From Portunus trituberculatus (Eukaryota; Arthropoda; Malacostraca; Decapoda; Portunidae), in contig NC_059296.1 in the NCBI RefSeq assembly GCF_017591435.1, forward strand, positions 7,211,938 through 7,275,937: a stretch of DNA of 64,000 nucleotides. Reading direction: 5' to 3'. Positions 10,303 through 37,430 of the stretch are shown here, one piece after another. Both the position numbers and the translations under genes were made by a program. Numbering within the stretch: position 1 is the first letter of the stretch; each line of letters starts with the position of its first letter. Under the pieces are notes generated by a model that saw nothing but the letters and a program-made list of their open reading frames with translations, did not search any database and had not been told where the DNA came from.

Positions 10303-11626
10303 TACAGTGCAGATCTTCAGTCTGCTATTCGCCCAGTTCGACATTCAAGTGATATTCCTGTACCACAGCCACTCTCTGAACTACAGTGCGATGACACGAG
10401 CAATTCATACAATTCAGACTCTCAGGATACACCATATGTAGCACAGATTGAATCTGACAAGAAACCACACCTCATCATCCAACCTGAACTTAATGATGCA
10501 GTTCGTGATCTAACATTTAGTAAGTAACAGAGTGAACTCCTGGCCTCACGTCTGCAACAATGGAACGTGTTGGATGGAGATGCTCAAATTATAGTATTTA
10601 GGAAGCCTTCTGAATGTCTACAGCAATTCTTCACTTTGGAAACCAACTTTACTTATTGTAATGATATCAGAGGCCTATTCAGTGCCCTTGAACTGACCTG
10701 TAAATCAAATGAGTGGAGGTTATTCATAGATGCACCAGATCCTTTACAGCATAAAAGCGGTTCTGTTGCTCATCGGGAACACCATGCCTTCAGTTCCAGT
10801 TGCTCACTCAGTAATCTTAAGAAAGAGACACATGAGAACCTTGCTTTTATTCTAGACCACTTAAGTTACAATGAGCATGAGTTGCTAATTTGTGTGGACT
10901 TAAAAAGTAGTAGCCATACTTAATGGGCTACAAAGTGGATGTACACCAAGTATATGCGCTTCCTTTGCAAGTGGGACAGGAGGGCCAGATCAGAACTTTA
11001 TGTACGCTAAGAATGGCTGCCTCGGGAAACTGCGACGCCTGGATACCATAATGTCATTCATGAGCCACTGTAGTTAATGAGAAAATTATTTTGTCACCAT
11101 TGCATATAAAACAAAGCCAAGTGAAGCAATTTACCAAAGCACTGCAACGTAAAATGCCATGTTTCCAGTACCTCAAGGCAATCTTTCCTAAAATAAGTGA
11201 TGGCAAGATTAAAGAGGGCATATTCATAGGCCCTCAGATTCGTGAGCTCATAGCCATTAAAGACTTTGAGGCGACAATGGATGAAACTGAGCTAGTGGCC
11301 TGGCATGTATTCAAAGATGTATGGGAAGGACTTCTGGGAAAGCACCAAAAGTCCTAGCGAGACCATATAGTGGAGAGCCTAATCAAATGTTATCAAGATC
11401 TCGGATGCAATCTATCATTGAAGATACACTTTCTTCATTCTCATCTGTCCTTCCCAGAGAATGCAGGAGATGCGAGTGATGAACATGGTGAGAGGTTCCA
11501 TCAAAATATAGGGTCAATGAAGAACAAGTACAAGGGAAAATGGACCCGTGCAATGCTAGCTGACCTTTCCTGGAACCTGAAGCGTGACACACTTGAGACA
11601 TCTTATAAACGAAGACGTAAATACTA
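10303..11626 (+). pseudogene. Decayed copy of a multicopy arthropod/fish protein family (probably transposon-encoded)
   Basis: Three separated open stretches on + belong to one former protein. They run through LQQWNVLDGDAQIIVFRK, CNDIRGLFSALELTC, EWRLFIDAP, FQYLKAIFPKISDGKIKEGI and SDEHGERFHQNIGSM and end near 11626. There is an in-frame TAA at 10525-10527 in a conserved stretch, a frame change near 10755, a stop at 10921 and several further breaks, including near 11350. From memory, this DEHGERFHQ family occurs in many dispersed copies in arthropod and fish genomes, which suggests a mobile element. I cannot name the superfamily. An acceptor-like TTCTTACAG precedes the first stretch. Confidence 0.65.
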
Positions 11627-11629
11627 GAA

Positions 11630-12110
11630 TCTAGGTTAATACTTTACATAACACTAACAAACATGCCGATTCATTATATTTTTCTATAAATTAACTACAA
11701 TGCACACATTTATCCTGATTTTGGGAGCGAAATGCATTTTATGGTATCGTGGGAATTGGTATTAATTGCATAATTATTAAATCGACAATTTGCAAGAAAA
11801 TGTCACGTGATGGGAAATATTTATCAAATTCGGATTCAACACACTCAACCTCATAATAAAATCCACAAGAGAATTATGTTTTTTGACCCTGAAATTTGTT
11901 GTACAGTATTATTTAGGATATTTGGTGTTTTTATGAGGTTTTCTTTCCGAGTGATTACAGACGGAAAAAAAAACTTTGTTGATAACCAAACCACTTTTTA
12001 GGAGTCTTTGTGAAAGCGGCATTGATAAGAAGCAGTACTTACCGTGACTTTGCTGGCACTGTTGAGCAATACACGTGGCATAATTAAAGTATCTAAATCT
12101 ATATAAGAAA
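11630..12110 (+). other. Spacer, no gene seen
   Basis: AT-rich, without supported features. Confidence 0.3.
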
Positions 12111-12114
12111 TTTC

Positions 12115-12161
<47 letters not shown>

Positions 12162-12164
12162 TTA

Positions 12165-12425
12165 ATTTATTTTTCATTTATTTATTTATTTATTTATTTA
12201 TTTTTTTATTTATACCATGTGGGCTTTTCACGGGAATTTATGGGCTAAAGGGGATACTTTTTGTGGTACCTCCTATCTCAAAGCCCACCTGCTAGGAAAC
12301 CGTTGCCCCGAGTGAGGAAGCCCAACCTACACTCGGACCGTGGACAGGATTCAAACCCGTGCGCTTGGAGACCCCTCGGAGCCCAAAACACGCATGGTTC
12401 CACTGTACCACGGCGGCTTTTCCCT
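12165..12425 (-). mobile_element. tRNA-derived SINE of a second family, minus strand
   Basis: Read on the minus strand, an A box GTGGTACAGTGG (near 12398-12410) and a B-box-like GGGTTTGAATCC (near 12347-12358) are followed by a body and a (AAAT)n tail (12165-12210). A 3' piece of the same family lies at 16644-16770. A poly-T of about 42 bases precedes it at about 12117-12158. Confidence 0.75.
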
Positions 12426-12429
12426 TACC

Positions 12430-13175
12430 CACCCTTCTCGTCCCACTGGAGTGCTGACCGTTGTGCGACCCTTCTGCAGTCATGGGCGAATAGAGTTGTG
12501 GATAGGAAGAGGAGGGTCCTTAGTGTGGCGGCCGTTTTCAACAGACTGAAAACTTACGCAGCTCGGTCACCGTCAAATTGGGTCGTAATAGTGAAGCATG
12601 AGTGGCGCACAACGGAGCTTCAGGGGCTTGCAAGGAGCGATAAGATTGTTTCCCCTCTTATAAATAAAAGCCTAACAGGAAGCCAACGGGTTCTTCGGCT
12701 GTTGTCCTGGTCGCCAAAGCAACGTTCGGGGGAGGCCAACGTCGCCTGAGGAGCGTTCAAAGGAGGTTCAGTAGACGACAGTGTCGCCCCGAAATGCTTT
12801 CAAAGAAGGGACAGTGGAGGACCATTGATGGCTGTAAGAGCGTGTAAGTCGCCCATGGATCGCCGCAAGGATGCTTACATCGCCTTAGAGTGAAAGCGAG
12901 GACATCGTGGTCGTCCACGGAACGCCAGAAATTGGTGGAGAAATAAATATTTTGACGCGATGGGAGCGCCGCTAGTAGTCCCACCAAAACTAACTTTTTA
13001 TTTTTCCTTTTCCGGTAACCTCAACGCGACTTATCCTTTTTTGCGGCACAGCAAGGGTATAACAGTCGTCACCCAGTGGGAAGGGAGCCTTGTGAGGAAA
13101 TGGAAACAGGTCAAGCAAGAATTCTATAACAAAGAAGTGCATCACCAAGGAACACCAACCCACTCGGTTATCAAT
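12430..13175 (+). other. GC-richer unassigned segment
   Basis: Composition rises compared with the AT-rich surroundings. An open frame of 162 codons ends at 12749 but begins inside the SINE and shows no recognisable domain. Possibly a degraded element body; function not assigned. Confidence 0.25.
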
Positions 13176-13177
13176 TA

Positions 13178-13179
<2 letters not shown>

Positions 13180-13261
<82 letters not shown>
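13180..13261 (+). repeat. (AT)n microsatellite
   Basis: About 40 AT units. Confidence 0.95.
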
Positions 13262-13263
<2 letters not shown>

Positions 13264-13589
13264 CTCACACATTAAGCGTGAAACTTCCATCTCAACCTCA
13301 CACACATCGCTTCTAAAAACCTACGCATTTTTATAGATATTTTCCAAATATTCTTCTTACATGATATTTTCCAAGAGAAATTATAAAACTGAATGTTCCG
13401 GATTGTAAAACGTCCACTTTCCTTCAATTTGTAGGCCTCCACCTGATTGGAAACCTAAAATCCCTAATTTTCTGATTGAACTTCATCCCCCTACACTCCA
13501 AGGACGTTGCCCTGGACCTGACCAGGGGCTGCGCCCCTTGGACCCCTACTTCTCATTTTTTAGGACTTCCAGGCGTTGACAGCTATGAT

Positions 13590-13740
<151 letters not shown>

Positions 13741-15090
13741 GATGTGAAATAAATACAATATAAATGAATAGATAAATTAAGCAGCACACATTGCTTTGGT
13801 AAATTTGTAAGTTATTTCTTGTCCATTGTTAACATTCCATTTTGCTGCATGCGCCGTGAGTGAACTTGAACCCTGGAACTGACGTGACAGCAAAACTTAA
13901 TTTAACTAAAGAAATCACTTAGAATTCTAGTGCAGACGTATATTCATTTTTAAGTGTTATGGTATCGGGAAGAAATCATGTCGAGTATGAAATTCTATTA
14001 AACTTCTAATATTTTGAATATATGTCTATTTCCTTCCCATATGAGTGCTAATATTAGGAATATTAATACATTGTATTGTTAGTGATGACTTAATTTGTGA
14101 AACTTCTAAGAATTAGCATCTATTATTGATCTGACCGCAGATTTTGGTTTTCTCGGCTGAATATGAGGCTTTTTAAAGAGTTTACTGTATTTCATGTTTA
14201 AAAGATTGCCTGCTGAAAAACTGATAAGAGAATGGAAAATGAGGAAACGGAGTTAAGTGATGTGTATTACATTGAGAATGCTGGTTAAGACAAAACATAG
14301 ACAAAGTGAAGTGGAACAAGTGATCAAAGTAGCAAAACAAAATACGAACACTAATGGAAAGGGCTTCTTTTTAGAATATACAAAAATAAGCCTGTGGACC
14401 GAATCGTGTCGTATAGGGAAACAGATACTAATTAAGTCATGAGTGAGCCGTGAAACGATCACTTCTACCCAGGAAAGAAAGTCAAATATTTACAGGAAAG
14501 AGAAAAATGTAGAGTTATTATACATGACTTTATCTGTTTCAAGAAGGGAGTACCAAAGATATTCAACAAAAAAGTATGTTGACCTTTCTTATGGACCTTT
14601 TTTGAGGGAAGGTGGGAGGTATGGGACGGGAGCAGCCCTACTGATAGTCTTTTATTTATAACCCTCGCTCGGTTTCTTCGATACTTATATGTACTCTCAG
14701 AGAAGGATTGATTATTTACGAATAATGAGGATAGATGGTGCGTTTCAGGTCTTTGGGAGTGGTTTTCTACAAGAAGGTCAAGTGTTTTGTCTTCTTTATT
14801 CATAGTATAAGCTCAGATTTAATTGATCACTAACGTTTGAAAATATTTCTTGTAGTAAACATTACTAAAGTAGAGAGAAATCAGAATACGCTGTGTGCGA
14901 GAGCAACTGAAAATCTACAGGCCATAAAATATGAACCTTTGTGTGACGCAGATACACTAGAGACGTTTGATACTTTTACAGGCATTACCAACGCACTGAT
15001 TACAGGACTGAGACAACAAAATTTTACAACAAAACTCAAAGCTTATCTACATTGATGAAAGATTAACACGTCTGGAGAGGTAAGTTCCTT
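13741..15090 (+). other. Spacer upstream of the peritrophin cluster
   Basis: No gene supported. An open frame of 72 codons ending at 15055 has no recognisable domain. Confidence 0.3.
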
Positions 15091-15093
15091 CCT

Positions 15094-15136
15094 CAGCACG
15101 CCTGACGACAGCTGTATCCCTTCAGATATATAAGAG
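15094..15136 (+). promoter_or_regulatory. Core promoter of peritrophin gene 1
   Basis: TATA box ATATATAAG at about 15126-15134, 60 bases before the ATG. The block AGCACGCCTGACGACA just upstream is conserved in all four gene copies (15094, 30258, 39517, 48926), as is TATCCCTTCAG between block and TATA. Confidence 0.7.
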
Positions 15137-15193
15137 GCAGGCCAGATGAACTAGCGCAGAGTCTTGGACTGCCTCAGAGCAACAGGACCAAGG

Positions 15194-25935
<10,742 letters not shown>

Positions 25936-27545
25936 CTAAAGGTCAGAGGGCCTCCTACGAGCAGACACTTATTTCTCAGCATAGGAATTTATGTTCTACA
26001 TCTTGTTCCCCTACGGTTTACACCTTGGAAATATTGAACTAATTGGAACTCACTATGATCTGAAAAAAAATACCAGATTCACCAGCCAACTTGGTCAGCT
26101 GGAGAAAAATCTTTAAGTCATTTGTATATTATTAAATGAAATAATGGAATAATAAGATCATTCTAAGTCACTATCATCCAGTAGAAAGCAAGAAATATGG
26201 CAAAATAATATCAATATTATGCACATGGTCTCGTGTCCGAGATGTATCAGCACCTTGAGACAAATACTTTTTTCCCCATGTATATGACATTACTTTAACC
26301 ATTTAAGTTATACAGTTAGCATACCCACATATAAATCCTAGTACATATGAAAGAGACAACGATGTTTTAATGTCAAATCGTAGCACAATACTGATAAAAA
26401 TCATTTGTTGACATTGTATCTTCTAACGTGTTTCTAGGTTGCCGTTTGTTTGTTTGCATCCTGTCTCCCAATGTCTTCCCTGAGTTGCTGTTTTCTTCTT
26501 TGGAAATACAATCCATCCTTTCAAACTTTTGTTCTTCTTTCCTGATATGTTTGTGCAGTCAACCGCAACACATCTATAGACTGGTGTTTTATAAAAATAT
26601 TACAAACTCATATCTCCCGCCTCGGGTTTGTTGGGTGTTTTTGGGAGAAGTCTCCGTGGCTGCAAAATTGTGAATGTAAAGAGTAGACCACACCTAAGTG
26701 TTGGCAACAAGCCATGAAGGACATACATATATGTTACTTACACAGCAACCCTCAGATTTATGTAAAGACCAGCAAACATTCACCATTTACAACTTGTGAT
26801 TAGGAAAATGAAGTATGAAAAGAGAGAGTATGCTAAGGTCTATGTAGCATGAAGTAAAGTATATTCGCATACGCAACAATTTTCAGAATTGGTTCTATAT
26901 ATAATGGATGTCGCATCCTCGACGCTGCCAGGAAAGCCATGCAGAGGTTCTACGATATGCTGCCAGGATCTTTCCTCTCTACATGGACATAGACTAAAAG
27001 AATGGGTTTTACCTTTTGTTCACTTACACTGATGTCCTAAAATATTGTTATTATGGTTGTAAAAATATTTATCATTAAAACAAATGAAACATAATTTTGC
27101 TTGTAAATAGATCCATATAATATGAATCAATTGCATTTTTTTTTTTTTTTTCAAATACTTAGTATATCGTGCACACTGGACCCTATTTCAAATACTACGT
27201 TGAGTTTAGTTCTTAAGATGAATGAATGAATACATACAGTATACTGTAAAAGATATAACATTTTTGAGAAAAAAGAAAACGAAAAACTGAAGTAGTTTTC
27301 TTTGCCGAACAAGTTTCAATTAATCTATTAACAAAGGCTTTTAATAAAAAAAAATAAATTCAGATTACTTTTCTGTCCATCGACCAAACAAACGTAACAG
27401 GTTGAAATGATAATCTTAGGATAGATATTGCAAAGACAACCACTTTTTTTTTCCAAATCATGTCAGCAATAGTTTATAACTGACAGCTTTCATGAACAGA
27501 TTATGTAAGCAGTTTCATTCTTATCTGTAATAGAGATATGCACTA

Positions 27546-27547
<2 letters not shown>
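25936..27547 (+). other. 3' flank of peritrophin gene 1
   Basis: The first part (about 25940-25985) resembles the flank of gene 4 (53320-53350; shared GCAGACACTTATTT / GCGGACACTTATTT). ATTAAA at about 26133 is a possible polyadenylation signal. No further gene seen. Confidence 0.4.

Positions 27548-27548
<1 letters not shown>

Positions 27549-27633
<85 letters not shown>
27549..27633 (+). repeat. (AT)n microsatellite, left of LINE fragment
   Basis: About 42 AT units. Confidence 0.95.
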
Positions 27634-27636
<3 letters not shown>

Positions 27637-27938
27637 CTCTGTATAAGGGCCTTATCCGTCCCTGTATAGAGTACTCTTCGCATGTTTGTGGGGGTTCCAG
27701 TCACACAGCTTTGCTTGGTAGGGTGGAATCGAAAGCTCTTCGTCTCATTAACTCCCCTCCTCTGACTAACTGTCTTCAATCTCTTTCTCACCGCCGAAAT
27801 GTTGCATCCCTTTCTATATTTTATCGCTATTTTCATGGTAACTGTTCTACTGATCTTGCTAATTGCATGCCTCCCCTCCTCCTGCGGCCACGCTGCACAA
27901 GGCTTTCTTCTTCCTCTCATCCTTATTCTGTCCAACTC

Positions 27939-27943
<5 letters not shown>
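27634..27943 (+). mobile_element. LINE C-terminal fragment between two (AT)n tracts
   Basis: The plus strand reads LGRVESKALRLINSP, LTNCLQSLSHRRNVASLSIF and a Cys/Pro-rich end (CMPPLLLRPRC), a typical C-terminal segment of arthropod non-LTR reverse transcriptases. It is flanked immediately by (AT)n on both sides (27549-27633, 27943-28004). Same family as 16771-17450. Confidence 0.7.

Positions 27944-28004
<61 letters not shown>
27943..28004 (+). repeat. (AT)n at the left edge of the first tandem unit
   Basis: From here on the sequence matches 37431 onward and 46847 onward. Confidence 0.9.
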
Positions 28005-28006
<2 letters not shown>

Positions 28007-28487
28007 CGTGGAACAGCATAGAATAAGAAAAATTAAACTAAATTACACACATAGTTATGTAATTAAGAAGGGCCTTCTAACTGCCAATCCATTAAATTTA
28101 TTAAGAGGAAAAAAAATTGTTTCAGGAATGTTTCGATAAATGATGTGGAGGATTCACACACTATTATCTCGAATTAAACGTTTGTTTTACTTGAAGTTCT
28201 TCTTTGTGTGTGTGTTTAATTCACCAGTTTTGTTACGTGCTCCGTCATAAGAATTTGCCTCAACTCTAAATAACGAGTCTAAAGCTTGTAAGTATCTCCG
28301 AGACTTCAATAACTAGTTTGAAGCAAAAGAGATTCCGTCAGCCTTCAGGTAAGGAATGATGTGGAGCGCGGAGGAGACATCACAAGACTCACTACTCCAG
28401 GCAGAAGGCTGCTGCTTGGTGCAACTGTGTGGTAGCGTTCCGGCTTTCCTGAATAATCACAATACTGAAAAATTGTGTGTGTTTGTG

Positions 28488-28570
<83 letters not shown>

Positions 28571-28934
28571 ACGCACGTGCAATTTCTTGGAATTTTGGTG
28601 AAGCCTTGCAACAAAGTAAGCAGCAGTGGATCGCTCACATGATAAATTTAAGAATATAGAAAAAAGAATCGGAAAAAAACAAGAAATGCACTTCCTCTTG
28701 AATATGTTGGACTGAACGCCCCTGAGAACTCATTGATAGCGAAAAATTACACTTGATGCTGGACCGTAATAGTGATTCGCTCTACAACTCTAAGATATAC
28801 TCTCACTGTAATTTTCAGGCCGGAACGCGTCTCGTTTGACACATGAGAGATCGCCGTAGAATTAATTATCTTGCGTTGCGTTCTGTCTGGAAGCAAGAGC
28901 CAGACCCGCCCTCTTCAACCCACAACACACACGA

Positions 28935-28975
<41 letters not shown>

Positions 28976-29367
28976 CGCATGTGTAAAACTTTCCTACACC
29001 ATGTGACCCTAGCAGATACATTAAGAAAACAGTATTTTAACAAAACCTCAAGAGTTAAGAATCATAAACGCATTATGAAGTAACAAAGTGGTTGATTAGT
29101 TTTAAGAAGTACTTTACTTGTTATGCGTCATGTCGATAAGAGCAATCCTCTGTGACAATAACGTGAGATAAGACTGTGGCTTTTTCTCAAGGAGATTAGG
29201 AGAGATATTAGGAGTTATACCAAATTCCTCAGCCAGGAAACATAACTTTATGGTAAGCACTAGATTTGTAATATAGACCAGTTTGATGCTAAACTATATT
29301 TGCGTAATTTTATCCACACATATAGACACTTTATAATGATATAAGTGCGATCATAAAGTGTGTGTGT

Positions 29368-29455
<88 letters not shown>

Positions 29456-29797
29456 AAGAGAGAGAGAGAGATAGAGCTCCGTATGTCTGTGTTGATATTC
29501 TAGAATCTAGAGGACATGTAAACTCCGTATTTCATTTTAGATGTATGAATATAGAATAAGGAATTCTCAGCACTTTTACTTCATCCTTTCTACGACATAC
29601 AGGCAATGTGACGGCAGTTCCAACGCGCCCAACTATGTTGTTCCTCATACTCCAGTGGGGAGGGAAGTTAAGGGATTTAAAAATTTCTGGAGTGGCGCCA
29701 TGATAAAAATATTAGCAATGTTGAAATGAAAGGTAACAAGTAACAAAAATAGGATTTGTTTTCAAATGTTAAGGTACTCGTATATGAAAATAGATCA

Positions 29798-29883
<86 letters not shown>

Positions 29884-29884
29884 T

Positions 29885-29967
<83 letters not shown>

Positions 29968-30257
29968 TAGATATATAGATAGATAGATAGATAGATAGAG
30001 AGATAGATATATGAATGCACTATGTTTGCAAGTAAGGGAGTACTGTTCCAGAATAGTACATCTTGTGTTCACATCGTAACCAAAGCGCTGACTTCGCTGA
30101 ATCAGATATCTGGAATTACTCGTTATGTGCCCAAGATACTGACTTGGTCAGTGTTCCAGGATCCATCGTTGTCAAGCATGAATTCCACAGCTACACACCA
30201 AGGTTACGTAATGCATTGACGAAAGATCAACACGTCTGGTGCGGATTATTCCTTCCT
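28005..30257 (+). repeat. Upstream spacer of gene 2, part of tandem unit
   Basis: Nearly identical to 37431-39516 and 46847-48925 apart from microsatellite length and a ~540-bp segment (38890-39430) missing here. It contains (GT)n 28498-28570, (AT)n 29371-29450, and (AT)n plus (GATA)n 29803-30000. No gene recognised, although a conserved donor-like CAGGTAAGG occurs near 28347. Confidence 0.7.
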
Positions 30258-30300
30258 TAGCACGCCTGACGACACCTATATCCCTTCAGGTATATAAGAG
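30258..30300 (+). promoter_or_regulatory. Core promoter of peritrophin gene 2
   Basis: TATA box TATATAAG at 30291-30298 with the conserved AGCACGCCTGACGACA block 33 bases before it. ATG lies 67 bases downstream of the TATA. A TCATCG initiator-like motif lies near 30326. Confidence 0.75.
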
Positions 30301-30357
30301 CCAGACCAGAGGGACTAATGCAGAGTCATCGACTGCCTCAGAGCAACAGGACCAAGA

Positions 30358-33973
<3,616 letters not shown>

Positions 33974-34268
33974 CCCAAGGTGAGAGAGTCATTGCAGGTA
34001 TGTTCAACACTACAGTGGAAATACTGAATTGTTAGGCAGCATATCTTTCAGTCACTCCTTCATGACCATAGGCCATGCTTATTGCGTGTAGTCAGATGAA
34101 CTTTTGCTTGACTCTTTTAAGGTTCAAGAAAAAGGAAACCATTCTTGATTTGTTTTTTAAGCAAAATTTCAAATATAATGCTAGACTATTTCCACGTATC
34201 GTCAACAAACCGTTAATGATGTGAATGTTTCATTTACAAATATTCACTAAGGCTCAAAATATATTCAG

Positions 34269-36076
34269 TCACAGATAACAGTAGATCTTGATTTGACACG
34301 AAAATCGCCGCGCTGCAGTAACGTACCCAAAGCCGGAGAACGGACCTTAAATTTCAAACCTCGAGATCTCAGCTCCAGCCAACTTGAATCTATGAAAATC
34401 ACTGTGAAGCAAGCTAACTGTTTAATTCAATGCCTGAAAGTGATACCTAAATCCATACAACCGTGTCATTGTACCGCTCAGTTATACGAGTCAAACACAA
34501 GAATTTATATAGTACCAGGTGGATGTTTAAATACAACTTTAAGCTTAAAGCTGTATTTCAAACACAAAATGCAAATTTTGCATCACTTATAAATTACTTT
34601 ACATGATTTTGGCTGTCCACTTGCTCATCTCTTCTTCACACCTGTGAGTTTACGCCTCTTGTCATCACTCTGTGACCGTGTGTTACCTCCTGTGGCGACA
34701 CCAGGTTTGCGTTTGGCGTGGACATCACTGTTGGTGTCTTACTATCCCACCCATTATATAAGTCACAGATGTTGCACTAGCGTACTCTATATAATTTCAT
34801 TAACAAAAATGCAACTTTTTTTTTTTTTAGGAAGACTATTTACAAAGCGCGTAGGCGGACTTTATTTTTTTACATCATTAACGCGAAGAAATATATCGCA
34901 GTAGTCACTATCAGTCACTGCCTAGGCATTGTTTCCTACCATTCTAGTCACTATTAATCATTCATCGGTTTGTTACAGTCACGTTAGTAATCAGGTGAGT
35001 TTAACACTTAACAGCACTCCACAGTACACTTCCACGTCACAGTGATGTCAATAACATGTCACTGTTCTTCACCAGTGTCACTATCTTTTCCCAAACTGAC
35101 TATCTATATGGCACCAGATGTCATAACTGCAGTCACTGCCACCAGTTGCACGCGTCTCGGATTACGTCCCAGTTACAGCCTCTCACTCTGCCATTTTGTG
35201 TGACCTCTCATTATATTTCACTGTAGTGTTTCACATTGTACGCCTCAAGTCACCACTAGCAGTTCTTCTCCACTGTACCACTGACTTAACTCCGCATACA
35301 ACACTCAGCGTCACCCTACACACGTCACGGTTGGATACACCACTCACAATGTTAAATCTGTGTGCATTACACCACTCACAATGTTCACTCCTTATTCACC
35401 TCACTGTACTTCATTACTCACTGCACAGTGACATCACTAGCGACTGCATCACACACGCGCATAATAACATTTTCATGTGAGCCTCGACACAAGCTCTTCA
35501 CACTTTCACTGTAAATCCATTGTTGGACAAAACTCTTTCAACAGCATTCACATTTCACTGTTTCATTGTCTCCACAGATATGTCAAAATGCCTGAACATG
35601 CACGTAACAATTATAACCCCTCACTCTTGGCTGCAGCGGTATCCCTAGCACGACTGACTTGAACCGAGTGACTTGAGTGACAGTCACTGTCCGTTGGCTA
35701 AACCGTTGGCCGTCTCGCTGCTCACCTGAGATTTTAAAATGACTAATTCGCAGTAGACATAGGTGTATACAACTTGCCACAAATATATACATAATAATAA
35801 TAATGATAATGTTTCCTCCAGGTAGAGGTCAGCCGAGCCCTTAATCTGGTGTACCTCACAGTCTCGACAAATGCACACGCCTTCCCACTGCTGCGGTATT
35901 TAGTAACGATTAGCATTTCCTTAAAAAATGCACCTTATACTGTATAAAACTTTACAAAATTATAACTTTAACAGTCAGCTGCCGCGTACTACCAGTCGAC
36001 CGCTTTGGGTACGTTACTGCAGTGGCGGCGCGGCTCCGCAGTCCAGTGTCAAATCCAGATCTACTGTTATCTGTGA
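34269..36076 (+). mobile_element. Non-autonomous DNA transposon-like element with inverted ends (1.8 kb), copy in unit A
   Basis: Left end TCACAGATAACAGTAGATCT is matched as an inverted repeat by the right end. Identity continues through GATTTGACAC and, after a variable stretch, CTGCAGTAACGTACCCAAAGC. The exact 5-bp direct repeat TTCAG flanks it (34264-34268, 36077-36081). The interior is rich in TCACTG-like motifs and short open frames, with no transposase seen. Superfamily unassigned. Confidence 0.75.
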
Positions 36077-36530
36077 TTCAGCATATTCCACCGAACCGAA
36101 TTGAAGATCTACAAGAAATTAAATGACTCCCTGTATGCATTAAACTTCATAACTGCTTTCATTGCCATCCAAAGCAGATTGTGTGTGTACTGGACACCAC
36201 GAGGAAAGCCTGAAGATCGAAGACATTCACGCAGCATGCACCTCTTCTCTCTGCTGACCACTGGGATCGTCTCTAGCTTCCATTTAGTGTGTCATGCTGT
36301 TAAAAGCTAAACGGATCTCAGTTCTTAAATATGATGACAAGATGACGAATTTTAGCCGAATATATCAAAAAAATATATATATGTATGAAAAGGTGTTCAT
36401 AAGATTGTTTGTAGTTTTTTATTGTTCTACTATACTAAAATATCATAAAGACTTGTTGTTTCTGAATTGTAAGTTGTCAACTATTCATTATGTTATTAGA
36501 TTTCATTAAATAAACATCAGCCATTTAATT

Positions 36531-36643
<113 letters not shown>

Positions 36644-37351
36644 AAGAGAGAGAGAGAGACACAACGCACGCACCTTATGTTATAATATACTGTATAAGTA
36701 AGGTTATAGTAACAGTTTTAAGAAGGCTTTCTTCACTTAACCAGATTTGACTCTTAGAAATTATCTCTATCGACTTCTTAATCAGTGTACAATATTTTTA
36801 TGTTAATCGATGAATCATTTGTTTATGTATGGTGTTGTCAGGTCTTATCTGCATATCAGTGGTTCTGTAGAGAGCAGGAAAAATAGGATTGAGTAAACTA
36901 GTGTCAACGGAGAGTGAAAAATGCTGGGCAGCCAAGAAATCCAATGCAAAGAGTAAATTAAGATTTTTGTGTTAGAGTGACAGAATTCTTATGAGATCAA
37001 ACAAAACATTAGTCGGTCGCTATTGCTATGATATTATGTATGAGTTTGCTTCTCCCCGCCTGACCACGAGACAACTCAACTCCATCATTTTGAATGCACT
37101 GATGCTCTCGGTGGTTTCGTGGCCAGGCAGTGTACATCTCACACCTTTAGTGTACAGTAGTGTATGCAACAAAAACATGATTCATTTATTCAGCACCTTG
37201 ATTTGTCATTGATTATGGTCATTTTATAAAATTTTCACAAGGAACGTCATCCAATCTACTTACATACAGGATAATATGATTTGCTCAGTTCATGATATCT
37301 CAAACTTGTTCGTTATTGGAATCAGCAAGCAAATTGTCTATTTAGTGAATG

Positions 37352-37356
<5 letters not shown>

Positions 37357-37427
<71 letters not shown>
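37357..37427 (+). repeat. (AT)n microsatellite at the match boundary of the tandem units
   Basis: Its left flank is shared only with 46746; its right flank is shared with 28005 and 46847. Confidence 0.95.

Positions 37428-37430
<3 letters not shown>

Noticed and set aside
12261..12749. 162-codon open frame
   Set aside because: It starts inside a minus-strand SINE and has no recognisable domain or splice context.
13180..13261. Tyr-Ile repeat frames over (AT)n tracts throughout the window
   Set aside because: Simple-repeat artefacts with no supporting context.
35196..35480. Open frame conserved at 44563-44847
   Set aside because: It lies inside the inverted-repeat element; conservation is explained by the recent duplication of the whole unit.
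36101..36310. 69-codon frame conserved at 45476-45685
   Set aside because: Conserved only through the tandem duplication; no domain and no start context.
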